8,309 nucleotides of DNA, from the NCBI GenBank assembly GCA_938003885.1, contig CALKWT010000220.1, forward strand, positions 1-8,309. The letters are read 5' to 3'. Below, one piece after another: positions 1 through 5,279 of the stretch. The stretch is from an uncultured Balneolaceae bacterium. GTDB taxonomy: Bacteria; Bacteroidota; Rhodothermia; Balneolales; Balneolaceae. Each line of letters starts with the position of its first letter. Position 1 is the stretch's first letter. Under the pieces are notes generated by a model, which saw only the letters and a program-made list of their open reading frames with translations, did not search any database and was not told the DNA's origin. The position numbers and the translations under genes were made by a program.

Positions 1-294
1 ATGCTCTATCGGAGAGGTGATGATCTCCTTTTTACGTGTAGCATTCACAACGCCTTTAATGATGGCGTTATCACTCTCCGTACCCCCGCTTGTAAAGATA
101 ATTTCTGATGGTTCAGCTCCAAGTAATGCGGCGATCTCCTCCCTTGCATCTTCAATAGCCACTTTGCAATCCCTGCCAAATTGATGAGCCGAATTAGCGT
201 TCCCGAACTGTGAGGTAAAGTAGGGGAGCATTTTATCGAGCACTCGTTTTTCCACCGGGGTGGTGGCTGCATGATCGAAATAGACTGTTTTCAT
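1..294 (-). CDS. Cysteine desulfurase (NifS/IscS class I), N-terminal part, truncated by window edge
   Basis: PLP-dependent enzyme that takes sulfur from L-cysteine as a persulfide for Fe-S cluster assembly and other thiolation, acting in the cytoplasm. Only the first 98 residues are visible; family members are about 380-400 residues. The start MKTVYFDHAATTPVEKRVLD is the classic N-terminus of this family. Residues 31-40 (GNANSAHQFG) match the conserved GN-S-H-G segment, and TSGGTESDN (68-76) is the PLP-phosphate-binding loop. The last visible residue, His98 in ITSPIEH, matches the His that stacks on PLP in E. coli IscS. The catalytic Lys and the mobile-loop Cys lie outside the window, so the IscS versus NifS assignment cannot be settled; it is class I rather than SufS by these motifs. 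The ATG at 294-292 gives the full family N-terminus. No strong ribosome binding site is seen. The gene is divergent from pgk across a 428-bp gap. Confidence 0.93.
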   Translation of the reverse strand, partial: MKTVYFDHAATTPVEKRVLDKMLPYFTSQFGNANSAHQFGRDCKVAIEDAREEIAALLGAEPSEIIFTSGGTESDNAIIKGVVNATRKKEIITSPIEH

Positions 295-401
295 AAACTC
301 TGTTGTTTAATAGTTGCACTGTAAAAATATCCAAAATCATTCTTAAAAGCAGGGTTATTATTTCGTGTGGTAGAAAGGTGCGGGGTGTTACGAACCCACG
401 A

Positions 402-430
402 TGTCCGATGAAGAGCTATCTCTCCGGACA
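402..430. other. Small hairpin in the desulfurase-pgk gap
   Basis: A 6-bp outer stem (tgtccg 402-407 with cggaca 425-430) encloses an internal loop (atga against c) and a 4-bp inner stem (agag 412-415 with ctct 420-423) around a ctat loop. No T-run follows on the plus strand, so it does not look like an intrinsic terminator. It lies at the left boundary of the larger foldback described separately and may be part of it. The function is unknown; it could be chance. Confidence 0.35.
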
Positions 431-629
431 GAGTCTGCTTTTGTGAACTCCCTGCTCATCTCTATGAATTCTTGCGGTCTGGTTTCGATTTTAACTTCAA
501 GAGCTGTATTTTGCCATATTCTCTATCAGGAGGCTTTGAGTAATCGCTTCACGTTTGAAAAATGAGCAGGGATTTCGGTTGATTTCAGAGCCGGAGGAAA
601 GGTAAACCACAGTAAAGAGAACTGTCCGG
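424..629. repeat. Imperfect foldback repeat upstream of pgk, related to the 5087-5226 element
   Basis: Two nested inverted repeats are visible: ccggacag (424-431) with ctgtccgg (622-629), and gaactccctgctcat (445-459) with atgagcagggatttc (562-576), the latter 14 of 15 bases complementary. Inside is ggaggctttg (529-538), identical to the end of the element at 5087-5226. Bases 567-587 match the reverse complement of 5190-5210 at 20 of 21 positions, and both are preceded by gaaaaa. This repeated sequence suggests a dispersed, non-coding palindromic family rather than a unique leader. This copy looks degenerate: the matching right-hand aagcctcc end is absent and the two dyads do not share one centre. 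The exact boundaries are uncertain. No transposase gene is present, so any mobility would have to be supplied in trans (inference). Confidence 0.6.
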
Positions 630-653
630 GAAATTTATTTCAGGTGAAGGCAG

Positions 654-681
654 TTCGCAGGTAAAGCGTGGGTGGTATAAT
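654..681 (+). promoter_or_regulatory. Candidate sigma-70-like promoter for pgk
   Basis: An exact TATAAT hexamer lies at 676-681, with TTCGCA (four of six matches to TTGACA) at 654-659, a 16-bp spacer. This would start transcription near 688, giving a leader of about 35 bases before the pgk ATG at 723. Bacteroidota-type housekeeping promoters usually follow a different consensus (TTG and TAnnTTTG), and no good match to that was found nearby, so this is a tentative call. The leader before the ATG is A-rich and lacks a Shine-Dalgarno motif. Confidence 0.35.
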
Positions 682-722
682 TATTTTTTCATAGAAACAA
701 GAAATTAATAGAACATAAGCAC

Positions 723-1916
723 ATGGCTAAACTGACCCTAAATGATGTAGACTTTAACGGGAAAACGGTACTGATGCGAGTCGATTTTAACGTCCCGATT
801 AAAGATGGTGTAATTACAGACGACAACCGTATTGTACAGGCTCTGAAATCGATCCGCACGGTTGTGGAAGGCGGTGCAAAACTGATACTGACCAGTCACC
901 TTGGACGTCCGGCCGACGCCCCCGACCCGGAATTCAGCCTGAAGCCGGTAGCCGATCATCTTGCAAAGCTGGTAGATGTTCCGGTTCATTTTGCCGAAGA
1001 TTGCGTGGGTCCGAAGCGATCAAAGGTAGTGGATGCCGCCAAAGCCGGGGAGATTATCCTCTGCGAAAATGTCCGTTTTCATCCGGGTGAAAAGAAGAAC
1101 GATCCGGAGTTCGCCAAACAACTGGCAGAAGGGGCAGACCTTTTTGTAAATGATGCTTTTGGCAGCAGTCACCGCGCGCACGCTTCTGTAGCAGGGGTTA
1201 CGGAATACATTCAGCCTTCGGTTTCCGGCTTCCTTCTTGAAAAAGAGATCCGGTATCTGGAAGAGAGCGTCAACAATCCCGAGCGTCCCTTCGTTGCTAT
1301 TTTGGGTGGAGCCAAGGTGTCTGATAAAATCGGTGTGATCGAAAATCTGCTCTCCAAGGTAGATACCATCCTGATTGGTGGTGGAATGACCTACACCTTT
1401 TATAAAGCCAAGGGGCTGCCGATTGGAAATTCCCTCCTTGAAGAGGACAAGGTAGATCTTGCCAAAGAACTGATGGAGAAGGCAGAAAAAGCCGGCGTGA
1501 ATTTTATGCTACCGATCGATTCTGTAATTGCCAAAGAGTTTAAAAATGAGGCTGAGAATGACGTGGTGGATGAAGACGGAATCGAAGATGGATGGATGGC
1601 GCTGGATATTGGCCCTCAGACAATCATCGCCTACAGCAACCAGATTAAAAATGCGAGAACGGTACTTTGGAACGGACCCATGGGGGTTTTTGAAATGAGT
1701 AACTTTGCAGAAGGGACTTTTGAAGTTGCCAGAGCCCTTGCAGAAGCGACCAAACTGGGCGCCACCACCATTATTGGAGGCGGAGATTCATCTGCTGCGA
1801 TCAAACAGGCGGGTCTTAGCGAAGAGGTGTCGCACGTCTCAACCGGCGGCGGAGCCAGCCTGGAGTATCTGGAAGGAAAGGAACTCCCCGGAGTAGCAGC
1901 GTTGACAGATAAATAG
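723..1916 (+). CDS. pgk: Phosphoglycerate kinase
   Basis: Cytoplasmic glycolytic enzyme that transfers phosphate reversibly between 1,3-bisphosphoglycerate and ADP to give 3-phosphoglycerate and ATP. It is complete at 397 residues, the usual bacterial length. The N-terminal phosphoglycerate-binding half shows RVDFNVP (19-25), SHLGRP (58-63), ENVRF (115-119) and FVNDAFGSSHRAHAS (141-155). The C-terminal nucleotide half shows GGAKVSDK (195-202), GGGMTYTF (219-226), LDIGPQT (294-300), WNGPMGVFE (316-324), GGGDS (352-356) and STGGGASLEYLEG (373-385). No key residue appears altered. The start ATG at 723 places the first motif at the expected distance; there is no Shine-Dalgarno sequence, as is common in Bacteroidota-like genomes. 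The stop is TAG. The gene is transcribed alone: a foldback repeat and candidate promoter precede it and a terminator follows 40 bases after the stop. gapA and other glycolysis genes are not adjacent. Confidence 0.98.
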   Translation: MAKLTLNDVDFNGKTVLMRVDFNVPIKDGVITDDNRIVQALKSIRTVVEGGAKLILTSHLGRPADAPDPEFSLKPVADHLAKLVDVPVHFAEDCVGPKRSKVVDAAKAGEIILCENVRFHPGEKKNDPEFAKQLAEGADLFVNDAFGSSHRAHASVAGVTEYIQPSVSGFLLEKEIRYLEESVNNPERPFVAILGGAKVSDKIGVIENLLSKVDTILIGGGMTYTFYKAKGLPIGNSLLEEDKVDLAKELMEKAEKAGVNFMLPIDSVIAKEFKNEAENDVVDEDGIEDGWMALDIGPQTIIAYSNQIKNARTVLWNGPMGVFEMSNFAEGTFEVARALAEATKLGATTIIGGGDSSAAIKQAGLSEEVSHVSTGGGASLEYLEGKELPGVAALTDK

Positions 1917-1955
1917 TTTTCTCACTCAGTGAGTATACCTGTCCTTTTAGTAAAT

Positions 1956-1993
1956 AAAAAAGCCCGGTTTCAAGTGTGGAGCCGGGTTTTTTT
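1956..1993 (+). terminator. Intrinsic terminator of pgk
   Basis: A G/C core (cccgg 1963-1967 with ccggg 1982-1986) is extended by a g-t wobble and an A-run/T-run on the two sides, giving a long stem around a loop of about ten bases, and ends in ggg followed by seven T. It lies about 40 bases after the pgk stop. The A-run on the 5' side means it could also stop transcription on the minus strand, from the convergent methyltransferase gene ending at 2133. A small extra hairpin (ctcac/gtgag, 1921-1933) sits between the stop and this terminator. The rest of 1994-2132 shows only a 14-bp A/T-rich palindrome (2110-2123) and nothing else recognisable. Confidence 0.88.
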
Positions 1994-2132
1994 ATACGTG
2001 AAAGCACAGAAGATTACGGGCTGACTCTTTTTTCCATTAAACTTACTGTATAATTGAGAAGGTAGCCCCACACTACGTACAGAACAGGATATAGACAGAA
2101 TCATTTGGTTTTTTAGCTAAAAATCAACTCTT

Positions 2133-2813
2133 TCAATATGACGTTTTGCATGCGCTATAAACAGCATAACTTTTGGTCAGTCCTAAGTATTTTTCCTTAT
2201 ACACAGAGCCATCTTTAAACAAAAATAGCAATTCATTTTTAGAAAGAAGCCGTAATTCTTTCAGATCCTGCAAAATTCTTTCATTACTCAAGTTCCACTG
2301 TTTGTGGTGCGAATAAGGCCACGAAACTCCGATTTTTCTCTTAATTGCGTCCGGCAAAAACTGGAAGAAAGGAAACAAAAAATGTGGTTCCACCGGAAAA
2401 TATTTATTTGGCGTTTGCACCCAAAACGATTTTCCCACACGCTGGATTTCTTCCGCAAACATACGCTGATTTTGTTGAGAACCCACATGCTCAATCACAC
2501 TGTTGGAAAAGACCACATCAAACTGATTATCCTCAAACATATGCATATTCAGAGCGTTACCCTGCACACAGCTAAAGCCTTTTTCGAGATCCTTTTTTTT
2601 GGGCTGATGGAGGTTCAGCAGGGTTACATTATTTTCAAAACCGCTGCCCGCCCAGATTTGGCTGGTACCACCCACATCCAAAATGTTGCTACTGGGAGTG
2701 ACCGTCAGTTTCTCCAAGAAAACAGCAAACCGCTGTTTTCTTAGCTTCGAACTGACCGATCCTACCTGTTGGTTATCTGAAATGCTATTGATTATGGAGG
2801 GAAATAAACCCAT
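2133..2813 (-). CDS. Class I SAM-dependent methyltransferase (Methyltransf_11-like), substrate unknown
   Basis: Predicted cytoplasmic methyltransferase of 226 residues with the Rossmann-like SAM fold. Motif I is NILDVGGTSQIW (43-54), with DVGG in place of the commoner DxGxG. The second strand is NVTLLNLHQP (62-71). The acidic segment and motif IV are FEDNQFDVVFSNSVIEHV (93-110), followed by the helix and strand ending in FWVQTPNKYFPVEPHF (130-145). The aromatic and proline-rich stretch FPVEPHFLFPFFQFLP (139-154) resembles methyltransferases found in surface-polysaccharide gene clusters (family knowledge), but no glycosyltransferase or other sugar gene is in this window, so the substrate cannot be named. 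No signal peptide or membrane span is visible. It is a lone gene, convergent with pgk and divergent from the protease gene 286 bases away. A sampled line gave about 43% GC, between its neighbours. The start ATG at 2813 has only a weak GGA upstream. Confidence 0.85.
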   Translation of the reverse strand: MGLFPSIINSISDNQQVGSVSSKLRKQRFAVFLEKLTVTPSSNILDVGGTSQIWAGSGFENNVTLLNLHQPKKKDLEKGFSCVQGNALNMHMFEDNQFDVVFSNSVIEHVGSQQNQRMFAEEIQRVGKSFWVQTPNKYFPVEPHFLFPFFQFLPDAIKRKIGVSWPYSHHKQWNLSNERILQDLKELRLLSKNELLFLFKDGSVYKEKYLGLTKSYAVYSACKTSY

Positions 2814-2917
2814 AATTCCAGATTTTATTGATTTATAAATAGTTGATTTTATTTTTGATGAGTTTAAATGTCATTTTATCAATAATAAATTATTTGACAT
2901 AACCACGCAAATTAATT

Positions 2918-2954
2918 AAGCTCGTCAAACTAAGGCTGTAGTTTGATAAAGCTT
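2918..2954. promoter_or_regulatory. 37-bp dyad in the divergent intergenic region; possible operator
   Basis: An 8-bp perfect inverted repeat (tcaaacta 2925-2932 with tagtttga 2939-2946, 6-base centre) is flanked by a second pair of arms, aagct (2918-2922) and agctt (2950-2954), with only 2 and 3 unpaired bases between. It lies in the 286-bp A/T-rich gap between the divergent methyltransferase and protease genes. No T-run follows, so a terminator is unlikely; a binding site for a dimeric regulator or an RNA hairpin is possible. The rest of 2814-3099 is A/T-rich with no gene and no convincing promoter: TTGACA at 2894-2899 has no good -10 partner. Confidence 0.4.
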
Positions 2955-3099
2955 TGGTTACCCATTATACAGGTAAATCTACACTAATCAAAGAAAAGAG
3001 AAGTGTCATTAATTAATAGCCATTACTTTTTTCATTGTAAATTAAACCCATAATAAAATAATGAAGTATATGTAAACTTTAAATTAAATTCATAATGCC

Positions 3100-4569
3100 A
3101 TGGAAAATAATAAATATAAAAAACGAAGAAATAGATCTTATGAACTCATCATAATTGGTGTATTTTTAATATTTGTTAGTTGTGATTCAACACTTTACGA
3201 CTCAGATATTCAAAAAGAACCTAATATTAACAGCGACATTCTTATTGAAAACTCTCTAACGTTTTATGACGGCAGCTCATATAGCGACTTAGAAATTGTA
3301 AGAAATGCAGAAAGAATGCAAAATGATCTTTCTGAAATATACGATGGATTTGGGGGCGCCTGGATTAATCCTGATGATAATAAAAAAGTAGTTATAGCCC
3401 TTAAAAAAAATGGAGATACCGGCAATCGAGGTGGTATCATATCAAATTTTCAACCACTTCTAACAGAAAGAATATTAGAACGTGAGGCAAGAATAGAAAG
3501 TTTTTCTGCTTCTGAGTATCAATTTGAAATAGTAGAAGTCGACTATTCATTTAAGGACTTGCAACGCGTTAGAGATTTACTTATTCCTATTATTCATGAA
3601 AGAGACGATATAGTTGAGTCATCCATAGAAGTGATGAACAATCATTTTTCAATTGGATTATTAGAAGGAGCTGATACATCCGAATATCTAAATTTATTAG
3701 ATAAATATAAAATAAACACTGATAAAGTTAACTTCTATGAGACTGAGAGGATAGAACCAGATATTTTTATGGGTTCAGCAAACGAGCTTAATATGCAGAG
3801 TACTCTTACTCTTAGAGATTTTATACGTCCACTTAGGGGAGGTTTGCAATTACAAGGTCATAATCCTTTTTTGTCTACTTTATGGGTTTGTACGTTTGGA
3901 TTTAATGCCACATTAGATGGTGTCGATATGTGGCTTATTAATTCTCACTGTACAAGTCAATTTTCAAGTACTTCAACGACCGATTTCTATCAAAGTATCC
4001 TTGGAGGACCTGGCACATTGGTTGGTTCAGAGTTCAGAGATTATAGTGGGGTAGGAAACACTAGATACTCAGATGCAGCACTTGTTCTAAAAAGTCCCCA
4101 GACAGCTAAGTTGGGTCATATACTAATTACCAATGGTTGGGCTAGCGGGTGGCCTCAGGAGGCTTCTGTTACGTTAATACCAGATGGGAGTGGTAATTAT
4201 GTAGACCTTAGAATTATAGATGAATATTCTGATGTTATACCAAATGTTATAATCAATAGGGTAGGCAGAACAGCAGGTTGGACGTTAGGAGCATTAGATA
4301 ATCCTTGTGTTTCTGTAAGTAATATTGCACCACCTATGGATGGTTGGACGTTACATTGTCAAATTCGCTCTACTTTATATAGTGGTAGTGGTGATAGTGG
4401 TTCCCCTGTATTTCAATTCTATGATGATTCCGATCCAGATGATATTACTATTATTTTGAATGGAATTCATTGGGGAAGAAATAATTCACAACAGCGCTCA
4501 TTTCATAGTCGCATGGATGGAATAAGAAGCGATCTTATATATGCAAATGAAGTGTTTAGCACTTATTAA
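3100..4569 (+). CDS. Lipoprotein serine protease, trypsin/streptogrisin-like (S1) with N-terminal pro-region
   Basis: A predicted 489-residue exported endopeptidase. Residues 7-13 are basic, then a hydrophobic stretch (15-27) ends in FVSC, giving lipidation at Cys28. The DS after the Cys and later acidic residues could favour surface export in Bacteroidota (inference). Residues about 65-215 resemble the pro-region of alpha-lytic protease/streptogrisin: FGGAWINPDDNKKVVIAL (84-101), VEVDYSFKDLQRVRDLL (145-161), then a second partial repeat. The protease domain (about 245-489) shows INSHC with His283, YSDAALV with Asp325 and GSGDSGSP with Ser433, a complete catalytic triad. Cys264 and Cys284 bracket the His as in trypsin, and Cys403/Cys420 may form a second disulfide, fitting an extracytoplasmic site. 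GIHWG (455-459) and the following helix close the domain. Codon use is strikingly A/T-rich (sampled lines 23-35% GC against 50-60% in pgk and gltB), suggesting transfer. The cleavage target is unknown. The ATG at 3100 is chosen because it precedes the basic signal-peptide N-region. Confidence 0.85.
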   Translation: MENNKYKKRRNRSYELIIIGVFLIFVSCDSTLYDSDIQKEPNINSDILIENSLTFYDGSSYSDLEIVRNAERMQNDLSEIYDGFGGAWINPDDNKKVVIALKKNGDTGNRGGIISNFQPLLTERILEREARIESFSASEYQFEIVEVDYSFKDLQRVRDLLIPIIHERDDIVESSIEVMNNHFSIGLLEGADTSEYLNLLDKYKINTDKVNFYETERIEPDIFMGSANELNMQSTLTLRDFIRPLRGGLQLQGHNPFLSTLWVCTFGFNATLDGVDMWLINSHCTSQFSSTSTTDFYQSILGGPGTLVGSEFRDYSGVGNTRYSDAALVLKSPQTAKLGHILITNGWASGWPQEASVTLIPDGSGNYVDLRIIDEYSDVIPNVIINRVGRTAGWTLGALDNPCVSVSNIAPPMDGWTLHCQIRSTLYSGSGDSGSPVFQFYDDSDPDDITIILNGIHWGRNNSQQRSFHSRMDGIRSDLIYANEVFSTY

Positions 4570-4588
4570 ACCGTTTGAAATAGTTTCG

Positions 4589-4625
4589 GGAATAGTATTG
4601 AAATAAATACTATTCCTTTATTTTA
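4589..4625 (+). terminator. Intrinsic terminator of the protease gene
   Basis: A perfect 11-bp stem (ggaatagtatt 4589-4599 with aatactattcc 4606-4616) surrounds the 6-base loop gaaata and is followed by tttattttt-like T-rich sequence to 4625. It begins 20 bases after the protease stop. Its presence implies that the lipoprotein gene at 4653 is expressed at least partly from its own promoter, although read-through cannot be excluded. The stem is A/T-rich, like the protease gene itself. Confidence 0.85.
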
Positions 4626-4652
4626 ATAAATATTAAAATGAACCCATAGGTT

Positions 4653-5087
4653 ATGAAAAAATTTAAAATTGGAGTTTCTGTATTACTGCTGCCACTATTT
4701 TTGGGTTTCCTGCTCATATCATGTGATGAACTCGTGAGCGATTCAACAACATGCCCTTCTGTTTATACGATGACATCCGTTCAGGTGCTCACCGCTGAGG
4801 GGCAACCCGTGGCGCTGGATGAATGGATTGTTTATGACAAAGATACCGGAAAAGAGCTAGAACTTTGCGATTCAGATGACTGTGCTTCCGCAAGCTTTTC
4901 GGGAAACAATAAAAGCGGAACATATCTTCTTATTGATGACAGGTTTCAAGGGAAAATAGGTGGGGAAATAAAATTAACAGCCGAGGGTAAAAACGATTCT
5001 ATCCACTTTAAAAAAGAATTTACTGTGCAGGACAATGGCTGTAATCTTGTAAAAACTTCGGGTCCCTCCATTATTTATGTTGATTAG
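4653..5087 (+). CDS. Small lipoprotein of unknown function, with a possible carboxypeptidase-regulatory-like beta fold
   Basis: I do not recognise this 144-residue protein. It starts MKKFKIGVSVLLLPLFLGF and has a clear lipobox, LISC, with lipidation at Cys24, so it should be anchored in the outer membrane or periplasm. The residues after the Cys are acidic (DE). The mature part has four cysteines (34, 72, 77, 130), an even number that suits two disulfides. The pattern VQVLTAEGQPVALDEWIVYDKDTG (44-67), then GTYLLIDD (89-96), suggests the small beta-sandwich of carboxypeptidase-regulatory-like or Ig-like domains (weak inference). No catalytic motif is seen. The ATG at 4653 is preceded by a short TAGG two bases upstream; an earlier ATG at 4638 is closed by a stop after two codons. 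It follows the protease gene on the same strand, 83 bases away with a terminator between. Base composition is less A/T-rich than the protease. The final base of its TAG stop is the first base of the repeat at 5087. Confidence 0.8.
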   Translation: MKKFKIGVSVLLLPLFLGFLLISCDELVSDSTTCPSVYTMTSVQVLTAEGQPVALDEWIVYDKDTGKELELCDSDDCASASFSGNNKSGTYLLIDDRFQGKIGGEIKLTAEGKNDSIHFKKEFTVQDNGCNLVKTSGPSIIYVD

Positions 5088-5226
5088 GAGGCTTTGTAAA
5101 ACCTTTATTTTGCTCGCTTTCTGCCTTATCGCAATAATAAAATCCTCGAATAGAAAACTATGCTCCGGTTTTATTAGTTGCTCTGGCGTTGAAATCAACC
5201 AAAATCCCTGGTTTTTCGAAGCCTCC
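5087..5226. repeat. 140-bp palindromic, MITE-like repeat element
   Basis: The ends are inverted repeats of 17 bases: ggaggctttgtaaaacc (5087-5103) and ggtttttcgaagcctcc (5210-5226), 14 of 17 complementary. Complementarity continues inward with small gaps: attttg (5107-5112) matches the reverse complement of the 3' arm, and taataaaatc (5135-5144) pairs with the segment 5167-5176 with one wobble. This leaves a central loop of about 22 bases, so the whole element can fold into one long imperfect hairpin. The segment 5190-5210 recurs as its reverse complement at 567-587 with one mismatch. There is no open reading frame inside. It lies between the lipoprotein stop and the convergent gltB 3' end and may serve as a bidirectional terminator or 3' UTR structure; no ordinary terminator was found for either gene. 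A further pair, ccggtttt (5165-5172) with aaaaccgg (5245-5252), offers an alternative fold. Confidence 0.7.
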
Positions 5227-5279
5227 GCTTGATCAATCAACATGAAAACCGGCTAACCCTTTTCTGTGTAAGGAAATAT

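Noticed and set aside
45..272. 75-codon minus-strand frame MQPPPRWKNE
   Set aside because: Out of frame within the cysteine desulfurase N-terminus, whose motifs are unmistakable.
401..565. 54-codon open frame starting MSDEELSLRTES in the desulfurase-pgk gap
   Set aside because: No ribosome binding site, no recognisable protein features, and it overlaps the foldback repeat, whose inverted arms explain the sequence better.
2110..2123. 14-bp palindrome tttttagctaaaaa as terminator of the methyltransferase gene
   Set aside because: It has no loop and only A/T pairs apart from the centre, so it would not form a stable hairpin; the pgk terminator further on is a better candidate for both directions.
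2304..2744. 146-codon open frame on the plus strand opposite the methyltransferase
   Set aside because: The minus strand encodes clear SAM-binding motifs over the same bases; the plus-strand product shows no family features.
2894..2899. Perfect TTGACA as a -35 element for the protease gene
   Set aside because: No hexamer close to TATAAT lies 16-18 bases downstream, and the site is about 200 bases from the start codon in an A/T-rich region where such matches arise by chance.
4159..4168. ggaggctt within the protease gene as another copy of the repeat end
   Set aside because: Only about eight bases match, it is inside conserved coding sequence, and neither the core nor the second arm is present.
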